Origin: Mesorhizobium sp. CA8
Lineage (GTDB): Bacteria; Pseudomonadota; Alphaproteobacteria; Rhizobiales; Rhizobiaceae
Reading direction: 5' to 3'
Assembly (NCBI RefSeq): GCF_020164955.1
Contig: NZ_JAIUHG010000034.1
Coordinates: 1 to 64,000, forward strand
DNA length: 64,000 nucleotides
The translations under genes were made by a program, and so were the position numbers. The notes beneath the pieces were generated by a model. It was not told the DNA's origin and ran no database searches. It saw only the letters and a program-made list of their open reading frames with translations. This document shows, in pieces, positions 1 through 7,530 of the stretch; position 1 is the first letter of the stretch, and every line of letters starts with the position of its first letter.

Positions 1-158
1 CGACATCGTTGGCGCGAGCCACCTCGAAAGCGCAAATTTCAAGCCATGCCAAAGCTATCTTAGCGCATATGCCCTTGCGGGGGAGATGTCCGGCAGGACA
101 GAGGGGGTGTGAAGGAACGCGGCTTTGGCGTCTTCGCTCCGATTGAGGACAGAAGGCC
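1..158. repeat. Spacer with one arm of a dispersed GGGGGAGAT...GGCAGG repeat
   Basis: No gene is seen before the end of dnaE2. Positions about 72 to 110 match one arm of a GC-rich dispersed repeat (core GGGGGAGATGTCCGGCAGGAC) that recurs in inverted pairs near 19280-19440, 36575-36730 and 61725-61862. Here only a single arm is present. Confidence 0.55.
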
Positions 159-3100
159 TCACTGAAAATTCCGCCCTTTCGGCATGACCTGTTGCGCGGC
201 GCTCGATAGCGTCGCGACGTCCTGATGGACCGGCTGGCCACGGCTTGCGGCGGATCCAATCGGCCGTTCGGCGGGATTATGCTCGATGACCGGTCGATTG
301 GCCGATTCCAGCAGCACGCTCAACCAGGACGTCAAATCCTCGATCCTGTCGGCGACGATGTGGATGACGTCCGATTCATGCTGCAGCTTGCCGGTGACGC
401 GGATGAAGCGGGCGCCCATGACGATAGAGCGGAAACGGTCGAAGACGCGCGGCCAGATGATGACGTTGGCGATCGACTTCTCATCCTCCAGCGTGAGGAA
501 GATGGCATTGCCCTTGCCGGGACGCTGGCGCACCAGAACGAGGCCGGCGACGGAGACGCGGCGGCCGTCGCGCACCGACGGCAGGCGGGCATTGGGGGTG
601 ACGCCGGCGCGATCCAGCCTTTCGCGCAGGAAGGCGACGGGATGCTCCTTCAGCGACAGGCCAAGCGAGCGGTAATCGTGCACGACATGCTCGCCGAGCG
701 GCATTTTCGGCAGTTTCGTTTCCGGCTCCAGCTCGCGCAGGCGAAGCGAGGGCTGGTCGAACAGCGGCAGTTTCTCGGCGGCGCTCTTGCCGTCGAGCGC
801 CCGCACCTCCCAGAGCGCGGCGCGGCGGTCGAGACCGATCGAGCGGAACGCGTCCGCCTCGGCCAGTTTTTCGATCTCGCCGACATCGAGGCCGGAGCGC
901 AGCCAGACATCCCTGACCGAGCGATAGCCGTCGCCGCGCTGCGCGACGACTATATCCATGCGCTCTTCGGACAGGCCCTTGATCTGGCGGAAGCCAAGCC
1001 GCACCGCATGCGCCGTTTCGATGACGCCGCGCATCGAGGCGTGACGCTCGAGGATGCGTGACGGATCGAAGGCGGTGGCCTCCAGCGTGCAGTCCCAGAC
1101 GGAATGGTTGATGTCGACCTCGCGTATCTCGACGCCATGATCGCGCGCGTCGCGCACGAGCTGGGCCGGCTGGTAGAAACCCATCGGCTGAGAATTCAGG
1201 ATCGCGGCGCAGAACACGTCGGGAAAGAAGGTCTTGAACCAGCAGGAGGCGTAGACCAGCAGCGCGAAGGACGCGGCGTGGCTTTCGGGAAAGCCATATT
1301 CGCCAAAGCCTTCGATCTGCTTGAAGCAGCGCTCGGCGAACTCCCTGGGATAGCCTTTCTCGACCATCCCTTCGACCATTCGCGTTTCATAGTTGCCGAT
1401 CGTGCCGGTTCGCTTGAAGGTCGCCATGGCGCGGCGCAGCTCGTCGGCTTCGCCCGGCCGGAAGCCGCCGGCGACAATGGCGATCTTCATCGCCTGCTCC
1501 TGGAACAAAGGCACGCCGAGCGTCTTGCCAAGAATCTCTTCCAACTCAGGCTTGGGGTATTCGGCCTTCTCCTTGCCCTGTCGTCGGCGCAGATAGGGAT
1601 GCACCATGTCGCCCTGGATCGGACCGGGCCGCACGATCGCCACCTCGATGACGAGATCATAGAATTCGCGCGGCTTAAGCCGCGGCAGCATCGACATCTG
1701 AGCGCGGGATTCGATCTGGAAGACGCCCAACGTATCCGCCCGGCAGATCATGTCGTAGACGCGAGGGTGTTCCGGTGGCAGCGAGTTCAGGCCATAGGGC
1801 CGGCCGTAATCGTCCCGCGCCTGCGGATAATGATGCGTGAGCAAGGTCAGAGCGCGTTTCAGGCAGGTCAGCATGCCGAGCGCCAGCACGTCCACCTTTA
1901 GGATCTTCACCGCATCGAGATCATCCTTGTCCCATTCGACCATCTTGCGCTCCTCCATCGCCGTCTTGACGATGGGCACGACCTCGTCGAGCCGGTCCCT
2001 GGTGATGACGAAGCCGCCGACATGCTGGGAAAGATGGCGGGGAAAGCCCATGATCTCGTTGGCGCGCTCCAGCACCTGCCTGGACAGCGGATCGGTGCGG
2101 TCGAGGCCGCCGGCATTGGCTTCCCTTTCGCCAAGCTCGGAGGTCGACCAGCCCCAGATGGTGCTCGACAGCGCGCTCCTGACGTCTTCCGACAGGCCCA
2201 TGGCCTTGGCAACTTCGCGCAGGGCGGAGCGGCCACGATAGCTGATGACGGCGGCGGCCAAGGCGGTGCGCTTGGCACTGTATTTCTCGTAGATATAGGC
2301 GATGACCTCGTCGCGCCTTTCATGCTCGAAATCGACGTCGATGTCGGGCGGCTCGTTGCGCTCTTCGGAGATGAAGCGCTCGAAGAGCGCATCGATCCGA
2401 TCGGGGCCGACTTCGGTGATTCCGATGCAGAAGCAGATGACCGAATTGGCGGCAGAACCGCGCCCCTGGCAAAGGATGTCCTGACTGCGGGCGAATTTCA
2501 CGATGTCGTAGACGGTCAGGAAATAGCGCGCGTAATTCAGGCGCTCGATCAGGGCGAGTTCTTCTTCGATGCGTTGCGTGACATGCGAAGGTACGCCGGC
2601 CGGGTAGCGCTTTGCCGCCCCTTCATAGGCCAAACGCGCGAGCTCGGCCTGCGGTCCAAGCCCGGATTCGGTCGGCTCGTCCGGATAATTGTATTCGAGG
2701 TCGCTAAGCGAGAAAGTGAGCTCCTCGGCGAAACGCAGCGTCTCCGCCAGGGCCTGCGGGTGGCGACGGAAAAGCCGCGCCATCTCCAGCGGGGGCTTCA
2801 GATGGCGCTCGGCATTGGCGGTCAGCTCCAGCCCGACCTCGGAAACCGGCGTGTTGAGGCGGATCGCGGTGAGCACGTCCTGCAGCGGCCGGCGGTCGGC
2901 TGCATGGTAGAGCACGTCATTGGTCGCCATCACCGGGACGCGCGCATGCTCGGCCATCGCCGCGGCCTGCTCGATGCGAAAACGGTCGTTGCCGCCATAA
3001 TCCGGCGCCACGGCCAGCCGGAGCGCCGCGCCGAAGCGATTCTTAAGCCGGCTAATGAATGCCAAATTATCCTCCGCGCCTGCAGACAAATCGGGAAGGA

Positions 3101-3491
3101 TCGCCAGCGACATCCGATCGCCCCATTCGAGCAGGTCGCTCAACTCGAGCAGCGTCGCGCCCTTCTCGTTCTCGTCGCGCAGATTGGCTTGCGTGAGCAT
3201 GCGGCAGAGATGGCCCCAGCCCTGGCGGTCACGGGGATAGGCGAGGATGTCCGGCGTGCCGTCGCCGAACACCAGGCGGCAGCCGGGATGATAGGCCATC
3301 TTCTCCACCTTGGCCTGCTGCCAGGCGCGCACGACGCCGGCGACCGTGTTCCTGTCGGCAAGGCCGATCGAGGCAAAGCCGTAGAATTTCGCCGTGACCA
3401 CCAGCTCCTCGGGCTTGGAGGCGCCGCGCAGGAAGGAGAAGTTCGACTGGATGCCGAACTCGGCATAGGGGATGACGGTCAGCGCGTTCAT
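159..3491 (-). CDS. dnaE2: Error-prone DNA polymerase DnaE2 (PolIII alpha-like)
   Basis: Translesion polymerase of the C family, working with ImuA and ImuB in damage-induced mutagenesis. The 1110-residue product begins MNALTVIPYAEFG and has an N-terminal PHP region (about 10-210), the nucleotide-binding GRGSAANS (343-350) and the PDIDVDF catalytic motif with Asp383 and Asp385. A longer open frame exists upstream, but this ATG overlaps the imuB stop as ATGA, which indicates translational coupling and fixes the start. Last gene of the imuA-imuB-dnaE2 operon; expected to be LexA-controlled through the box at 5996-6010. Assignment as DnaE2 rather than replicative DnaE1 rests on size and context. 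Confidence 0.95.
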   Translation of the reverse strand: MNALTVIPYAEFGIQSNFSFLRGASKPEELVVTAKFYGFASIGLADRNTVAGVVRAWQQAKVEKMAYHPGCRLVFGDGTPDILAYPRDRQGWGHLCRMLTQANLRDENEKGATLLELSDLLEWGDRMSLAILPDLSAGAEDNLAFISRLKNRFGAALRLAVAPDYGGNDRFRIEQAAAMAEHARVPVMATNDVLYHAADRRPLQDVLTAIRLNTPVSEVGLELTANAERHLKPPLEMARLFRRHPQALAETLRFAEELTFSLSDLEYNYPDEPTESGLGPQAELARLAYEGAAKRYPAGVPSHVTQRIEEELALIERLNYARYFLTVYDIVKFARSQDILCQGRGSAANSVICFCIGITEVGPDRIDALFERFISEERNEPPDIDVDFEHERRDEVIAYIYEKYSAKRTALAAAVISYRGRSALREVAKAMGLSEDVRSALSSTIWGWSTSELGEREANAGGLDRTDPLSRQVLERANEIMGFPRHLSQHVGGFVITRDRLDEVVPIVKTAMEERKMVEWDKDDLDAVKILKVDVLALGMLTCLKRALTLLTHHYPQARDDYGRPYGLNSLPPEHPRVYDMICRADTLGVFQIESRAQMSMLPRLKPREFYDLVIEVAIVRPGPIQGDMVHPYLRRRQGKEKAEYPKPELEEILGKTLGVPLFQEQAMKIAIVAGGFRPGEADELRRAMATFKRTGTIGNYETRMVEGMVEKGYPREFAERCFKQIEGFGEYGFPESHAASFALLVYASCWFKTFFPDVFCAAILNSQPMGFYQPAQLVRDARDHGVEIREVDINHSVWDCTLEATAFDPSRILERHASMRGVIETAHAVRLGFRQIKGLSEERMDIVVAQRGDGYRSVRDVWLRSGLDVGEIEKLAEADAFRSIGLDRRAALWEVRALDGKSAAEKLPLFDQPSLRLRELEPETKLPKMPLGEHVVHDYRSLGLSLKEHPVAFLRERLDRAGVTPNARLPSVRDGRRVSVAGLVLVRQRPGKGNAIFLTLEDEKSIANVIIWPRVFDRFRSIVMGARFIRVTGKLQHESDVIHIVADRIEDLTSWLSVLLESANRPVIEHNPAERPIGSAASRGQPVHQDVATLSSAAQQVMPKGRNFQ

Positions 3492-5107
3492 GCGAACACC
3501 CCATGCATGAACCAGCGTGGCGGCGCGGCCTGCGCGGCGCTGCTGTAGAGACCCTGGCGGTAGAGCCAGTAGCGGCGCCCCTCGCTGTCCTCGATGCGGT
3601 AATAGTCGCGGGTCGGCGCCTCCTCCTCGCCGGGCAGCTGGCGCCACCATTCGGCGGCGATGCGTTCCGGCCCCTCGGCGCGGGCGACGCGGTAGAGCGC
3701 GCGCCGCCAGCGGAAATTCATCGGTGGGCCTTCGGGGATCTCGGTCGCCGGCACCTCGATCGGCTCGGGCGAGCGGAACAGGCGCACCGGCCGCTCCGGC
3801 GGGTAGACGGTCATCGGCGGCGCTGTTCGGGGCGGCGCCGCCCGGCCGGCCGCCGGGGCGCGCCTTTGCGGCGCTTCGGCGAAAGGCACAGCTTTAACGG
3901 CCCGTTCCGGCAGATGGCTCTCGACGATCACCGGCTTCAGCACAGCGGCCTCGCCGAGACGGGCGCGGACGCGGTCGGCAAAGAGCGCGATGTCGGCGTC
4001 ATCATCGGCCGTATCGCCGGTGAGGTCGCCCTGAGCCAAGTCGAAGGCGGCGACCGACAGCACGGACAGCCGCACGAGGTCGAAGCCGAAGCCGGCGTCG
4101 ATGCTCTGCTCCAGCGCGGTGAGCCGCTCATGGAACAGCCTTTGGATCAGCCGCGGCTCGCGCATCGGGCGCGAGGTGCCGACGGCGATGCGGCTGACGG
4201 CGCCATCGACGCGGAAGAGAAGCAGCGCCAGTGTCCTTGCGCCCTCGCCACGGCGTTCGAGGTCGGTCCTCAAGGCGATCGCCAGCCGGCTCACCAGCCG
4301 CTCGATGTCGTCGGTGAGCATGACCGGCTCGGCAAGATGGCGCTCGACCGAGAGCGGCGCGACGGGAAGGCGCGGCGACACGGCCTCGTCGAGGCGGCCG
4401 AGCGCCTGGTCGAGGCGCAGAAGCAAGGTGGAGCCGAAGCGGCGGGCAAGCGGCGCGCGCGGTGCTGCCATCACCGCGCCGGCGGTGCGCAGGCCCACAC
4501 TTTCCAGGCCGGCGCGGGTCTCCGGCGCGATGCGCAGCGCCGACAAGGGCAGTGGCGCCAGAAGCGCTTCTTCCTCGCCGCCGGCCACGATGCGGTCGCC
4601 ATGGAAGCGCGCCGCCGCCCAGGCGGCACCCGGCGTCGAGGCCAGCCCGGCGCGGACATCGAAGCCCTGCTGGAAGAAGCGGGTGAGGATCTCGTCCTGC
4701 ATGGCGCGCTCGCCGCCGAACAAATGCGTGCAGCCGGTGACGTCGAGGAACAGCCCGTCCTCGCCGTCGATCGCCACCAAAGGCGTGTAGCGGTCGCACC
4801 AGTCGGCAAGGCCTTCGAGCAGGCGGCGGTCGGCTTCCGCATCGGCCTCCACCACATCGATCGAAGGGTGCATGGCGCGGGCATCGGCAATGCCCATGCC
4901 GCGCTTCAGCTTCAGCGCCTCAGCCCGCTCGTCGAGGGCTGCGATGCGCTGGGTGTTGTTGTCGCGATGGCTGATCACCAGAGGCAGGTGATGCGAGGGC
5001 CGGGAACGCCAGGACCGACCCAGGCGCTGGCGCAGGATCCGCTCCGCGGCCAGATGCGGGAACCACAGCGACAGAATTCTCTGTTCTTTCTGCAAAAGCG
5101 TGCTCAT
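3488..5107 (-). CDS. imuB: ImuB, Y-family polymerase-like mutagenesis protein
   Basis: 539-residue Y-family (DinB-like) protein that in this cassette is known as a non-catalytic adaptor linking DnaE2 to the beta clamp. The Y-family core is visible (LSLWFPHLAAERIL near the N-terminus; VAIDGEDGLFLDVTGCTHLFGG in the palm). The usual paired catalytic acidic residues of active Y polymerases are not evident, as expected for ImuB. The start MSTLLQKEQRIL was chosen over a longer in-frame extension because family similarity begins there. The 5' end overlaps imuA by 188 bp and the 3' end overlaps dnaE2 by 4 bp. Confidence 0.92.
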   Translation of the reverse strand: MSTLLQKEQRILSLWFPHLAAERILRQRLGRSWRSRPSHHLPLVISHRDNNTQRIAALDERAEALKLKRGMGIADARAMHPSIDVVEADAEADRRLLEGLADWCDRYTPLVAIDGEDGLFLDVTGCTHLFGGERAMQDEILTRFFQQGFDVRAGLASTPGAAWAAARFHGDRIVAGGEEEALLAPLPLSALRIAPETRAGLESVGLRTAGAVMAAPRAPLARRFGSTLLLRLDQALGRLDEAVSPRLPVAPLSVERHLAEPVMLTDDIERLVSRLAIALRTDLERRGEGARTLALLLFRVDGAVSRIAVGTSRPMREPRLIQRLFHERLTALEQSIDAGFGFDLVRLSVLSVAAFDLAQGDLTGDTADDDADIALFADRVRARLGEAAVLKPVIVESHLPERAVKAVPFAEAPQRRAPAAGRAAPPRTAPPMTVYPPERPVRLFRSPEPIEVPATEIPEGPPMNFRWRRALYRVARAEGPERIAAEWWRQLPGEEEAPTRDYYRIEDSEGRRYWLYRQGLYSSAAQAAPPRWFMHGVFA

Positions 5108-5975
5108 CGGGGTTCCACTCCAGTGTGAATTGTCCGGGCAGGGCCGTGCGGCTCTTGCCGATATCGACTTTGAAGGCGGGGCGGCCGATCGAGCCGGCGA
5201 GCGGCCCGGCGACCGTCTCGCGGCTTGCCGAAGGTGCGGCCGAAACGATGAGGCGCACGGGTGCGGCGGTGGGATCGGCCTCGCCGGCCTGGCGCAGCAA
5301 AAGCAGTGGACGGCCAGCATTCCGGGCACGGGCGTGCAGCCGGCGCGTGGCGGTGAGGTCGAGAAGCCGCGGGCTGCCGCGGATCTCGAGGACGACCGCG
5401 GCGAAGGCGGTCATGCGGGCCGCTTCCTCGGCGATCCAGAGCGCGTCCAGCAGCTTCGGCGCCTCGGAAAACAGCAATTGCTCCGGCTCGATGCCGAACA
5501 GGGCGTGAAGGCCCATGGCATAGGGCAAGCCGGCCTCGTGAAAGATTTCCGCCGTGCCGACCCACAGGATCGGCAGGCCCTGCTTCTCCTTAAGGATCAG
5601 GCTTACGAGCGAGAGCGCGAAACCGGCGACGGCACCGGCATCGCGGGTCTCCAGGCCATGGATTTCGCTGAGCGCCGCCTTGGGCAGGCCGCCGCCAAGG
5701 GCGGTGTCGAGGCGATCAATACCGGTGTGCAGGAAGGCGTCCGCCGAGGCCACGGCAAGACCGTGCCGGAGGATCGTCATGTCCGATTTGGCGGTATGGG
5801 GAGATATTTGTTTTTCCGCAATTCCGGACGGAAAACCGCTTCGCACTTTTCCTGGAATTGCTCCAGCCGCGCTTCCTGCAGGCGCCTGCAGGCGCTCGGG
5901 CAGCGTTCCCTCGATCTTCGCGATCTGGCGGCGCAGGGCAAAAACAGTTTCCCGCGCCACGGCGCTTATCGCCAT
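4920..5975 (-). CDS. imuA: ImuA, RecA-like/SulA-like mutagenesis protein
   Basis: First gene of the SOS mutagenesis cassette. The product (351 residues from ATG at 5975; a GTG at 5984 is an alternative) has the GIDRLDTALGGGLPKAALSEI region typical of ImuA, related to the RecA/SulA fold. A copy of a dispersed palindromic repeat lies inside the coding frame (5817-5863) and supplies about 15 residues between the N-terminal helix and the RecA-like part, without breaking the frame. The C-terminus overlaps imuB by 188 bp, far more than usual operon overlaps. A LexA-type box lies 21 bp upstream of the ATG. Confidence 0.88.
   Translation of the reverse strand: MAISAVARETVFALRRQIAKIEGTLPERLQAPAGSAAGAIPGKVRSGFPSGIAEKQISPHTAKSDMTILRHGLAVASADAFLHTGIDRLDTALGGGLPKAALSEIHGLETRDAGAVAGFALSLVSLILKEKQGLPILWVGTAEIFHEAGLPYAMGLHALFGIEPEQLLFSEAPKLLDALWIAEEAARMTAFAAVVLEIRGSPRLLDLTATRRLHARARNAGRPLLLLRQAGEADPTAAPVRLIVSAAPSASRETVAGPLAGSIGRPAFKVDIGKSRTALPGQFTLEWNPDEHAFAERTENSVAVVPASGRGADPAPAPGSVLAFPALASPASGDQPSRQQHPAHRSPRRAG
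5817..5863. repeat. Dispersed palindromic repeat inside imuA
   Basis: The stretch containing ATTCCGGACGGAAAACCGCT followed by TTCGCACTTTT and GGAATTGCTC recurs with variation at 11137-11178 and 26193-26265, where it is intergenic. Here it is inside the imuA frame. Confidence 0.6.
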
Positions 5976-5995
5976 GACGTTCACTTCCGGCAGTT

Positions 5996-6010
5996 GTTCC
6001 TGTTATGTTC
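5996..6010 (-). promoter_or_regulatory. LexA SOS box GTTC-N7-GTTC upstream of imuA
   Basis: GTTC at 5996-5999 and GTTC at 6007-6010 are separated by exactly 7 bases, the alphaproteobacterial LexA consensus. It sits directly upstream of imuA and should make the imuA-imuB-dnaE2 operon DNA-damage inducible. Confidence 0.85.
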
Positions 6011-6056
6011 TTATAGATTCCAGAGGCGGCCGGAAGAGTCAAGCAGACTCGCAAGG

Positions 6057-6064
6057 AATTTATT
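6057..6064. repeat. 8-bp target site duplication, left copy (AATTTATT)
   Basis: AATTTATT directly abuts the left inverted end of the IS1595-type element. The identical octamer at 8554-8561 abuts the right end. IS1595-family elements make 8-bp duplications, often of AT-rich targets. Confidence 0.85.
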
Positions 6065-6086
6065 CCCAATTATATACTTGAGAAAG
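6065..6086 (+). repeat. Left terminal inverted repeat of IS1595 element
   Basis: 22 bp, starting CCC and containing AATTATATACTTGA; 20 of 22 positions match the reverse complement of 8532-8553. Confidence 0.85.
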
Positions 6087-6095
6087 TATGGGAAT

Positions 6096-6323
6096 ATGTC
6101 CTATGATTCGAGCCGACAGGCCGGCACTGAAAAGATTGAGGAAATCGAAGTCACTGACGAAATGGCGCGAGCGGGTGCGGATGTCCTAATCGGCAAGCCG
6201 GGCGCACTTGATATCATTGGGGATGCGGACGAGATCGCGAGGGAGATTTTTTGCGTGATGGTTCTGGCTTCGCCTTCGGGATTGGCGTCCGCCCTACGTC
6301 GATTGCCCGAGCAAGCAACGTGA
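6096..6323 (+). CDS. Small hypothetical protein, IS passenger
   Basis: 75 residues starting MSYDSSRQAGTEKIEEIEV. The pattern VTDEMARAGADVL followed by ADEIAREIFCVM resembles small rhizobial and phage-type proteins with an EM-x-x-AG motif followed by a helix ending in IFxxM; no function is known to me. It begins 10 bp inside the left inverted repeat of the IS1595 element. Its last third overlaps the 3' end of the convergent gene at 6214-6885, so the C-terminus may be shaped by that frame. A GGGA just upstream could serve as ribosome binding site. Confidence 0.5.
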   Translation: MSYDSSRQAGTEKIEEIEVTDEMARAGADVLIGKPGALDIIGDADEIAREIFCVMVLASPSGLASALRRLPEQAT

Positions 6324-6885
6324 CTTGCCAGCCGCGCTTGCGCAATTGCTCGGCATGGTTTGCGAAGGTCCCTTTGTTCACGAAATGATAGGTTACCCTG
6401 CCATTGTCGCGCTTGGAATAAGCGAAGCCCTCCTGAATAAGGCGAGGTTTTGTCAGTTCGGTCATTGGGCCTCCGACTGGGCCGATGAATGCTTTTGCCC
6501 TCAGTGATAAGGGCTTCCCCTTTAGAGGGCCTTTGCCGACTGCGATGAGCCCGGAGTGTGTTCCATCCTCATATTGGGCGATATAGACGTAGTGTGAATG
6601 AACCAGATAGTTCCTGGTTTTCCATATTCGGCGTATCTTCGTAAAAAGAGCCGTGGTGATTTTCCGGTGCTTGGCGTTGGTCAGTGTGCTCACAACGGCG
6701 GCTTGGACAAGATCGATGCGCTGGGTAAAATTGCCGATGGCGTAATAGGAATTTGGGCCGGCGGTTTTGGCCTTCATCACAGTGCCGAGAAGCTCCGCCA
6801 ATTGGCGTTCTAGGGCGGCCCACCGCGCGGTGATTAGACCAATGCCGGCGATTAGCTCCGGGTCGTATTCAAGAGGACTCAACAC
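6214..6885 (-). CDS. HEPN-like protein, putative RNase, IS passenger
   Basis: About 223 residues from a GTG at 6885 (CCTCC at 6897-6901 on the plus strand is a ribosome binding site in the right orientation; a TTG at 6924 is an alternative). An N-terminal helix (ARWAALERQLAELLG) and the motif RNYLVH (residues 91-96) match the R-x4-6-H signature of HEPN RNases. The C-terminus is basic (KPEPSRKKSPSRSRPHPQ). HEPN proteins act as RNA-cleaving toxins or abortive-infection effectors, so a toxin or defence role is possible. That is inference from a short motif; the family as a whole is not one I recognise. Confidence 0.6.
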   Translation of the reverse strand: MLSPLEYDPELIAGIGLITARWAALERQLAELLGTVMKAKTAGPNSYYAIGNFTQRIDLVQAAVVSTLTNAKHRKITTALFTKIRRIWKTRNYLVHSHYVYIAQYEDGTHSGLIAVGKGPLKGKPLSLRAKAFIGPVGGPMTELTKPRLIQEGFAYSKRDNGRVTYHFVNKGTFANHAEQLRKRGWQVTLLARAIDVGRTPIPKAKPEPSRKKSPSRSRPHPQ

Positions 6886-6886
6886 C

Positions 6887-7066
6887 TTGCCTGATACCTC
6901 CAAGGAAGACGAAGCCAAGTTCAACGAAACGCTGAAGCGGATGCTGAAGACCCCTCCCGATCATAAGACCGGGAAGGGGAAGAAGCCTGTAGCTCCAGAC
7001 GGTTCTAAGGACAGTGAGGGAGCGCCAGCAGGTTATTCGGCTCCACCCCGTCAGGTTCGGTCTTAA
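6887..7066 (+). CDS. Small hydrophilic protein, IS passenger
   Basis: 59 residues from a TTG at 6887 with AGAGG 9 bases upstream. The core KEDEAKFNETLKRMLKTPP, followed by a Lys-rich tail, resembles short rhizobial proteins of the form EAxFxxTLKxMLxTPPxPH. The start lies 2 bp from the divergent GTG of the HEPN-like gene, so the two could share a promoter region. The 3' end overlaps the end of the DUF3892 gene on the other strand. Function unknown; a partner or antitoxin role is only speculation. Confidence 0.45.
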   Translation: MPDTSKEDEAKFNETLKRMLKTPPDHKTGKGKKPVAPDGSKDSEGAPAGYSAPPRQVRS

Positions 7067-7286
7067 GGTATTTCCGTCCGTTCGAACGCTGGCGCACGAC
7101 AATCCACACGGACTCTCCTGTCGGCGCTACCGTCCAGTATTTTTCATTTTCGTTTTCAATGTTGTTTATCAGCGTATCGATGTCTCGATACCAGCCGCCA
7201 GCAGCTGGGCCGCCGAGTCCCTGAAGACGTCGATCTTTGTCGGCGTTGTCAGGCTTGTGACATGTTACTTGGAAAGTTCCGGCCAT
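7005..7286 (-). CDS. DUF3892 domain protein, IS passenger
   Basis: 93 residues starting MAGTFQVTCHKPDN. The DUF3892 layout is visible: VTCHKPDNADKDRRLQGLGG, then IDTLINNIE, WTVAPTGESVWIVV, YLKTEPDG and the closing LLALPHCP. Of two consecutive ATG codons the second (7286) is 5 bases from a perfect AGGAGG. DUF3892 proteins are small, widespread and of unknown function. Its leader overlaps the structured region at 7307-7434. Confidence 0.75.
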   Translation of the reverse strand: MAGTFQVTCHKPDNADKDRRLQGLGGPAAGGWYRDIDTLINNIENENEKYWTVAPTGESVWIVVRQRSNGRKYLKTEPDGVEPNNLLALPHCP

Positions 7287-7530
7287 CATGGCCTCCTGTA
7301 GATTGCGCCACAGGACGGCTTGACGGATTCACCGATGGGTTTAGTTTGGTGATCGTTCTCATGCCTAGCCGTCCTGTGGCTTGGTTGCAGAAAGCGGCGG
7401 CGAACTTCCGATTCGCCGCCGCACTCATGAGAACATGACTTTAAGGAAGTGCAAGGCTAGTTCTGCACTATCCCTCAAGATTCACAGAGGCCTTTTCTTT
7501 CGCTTCCGTAACAACTTACGGGCTTTTTGC
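7287..7530. other. Structured non-coding spacer in the IS element
   Basis: No reading frame is convincing. There is a perfect 14-bp stem (7307-7320 with 7367-7380), an 11-bp stem (7394-7404 with 7412-7422), and a 9-bp complement GTTCTCATG (7355-7363) with CATGAGAAC (7426-7434). The last links the loop of the first stem to the 3' flank, a pseudoknot arrangement. It lies between the transposase stop and the DUF3892 start on the minus strand. Confidence 0.6.

Noticed and set aside
2022..3548. Long plus-strand open frame of 508 codons
   Set aside because: It lies antisense to dnaE2, shows no family motif and has the composition expected of a GC-rich shadow frame.
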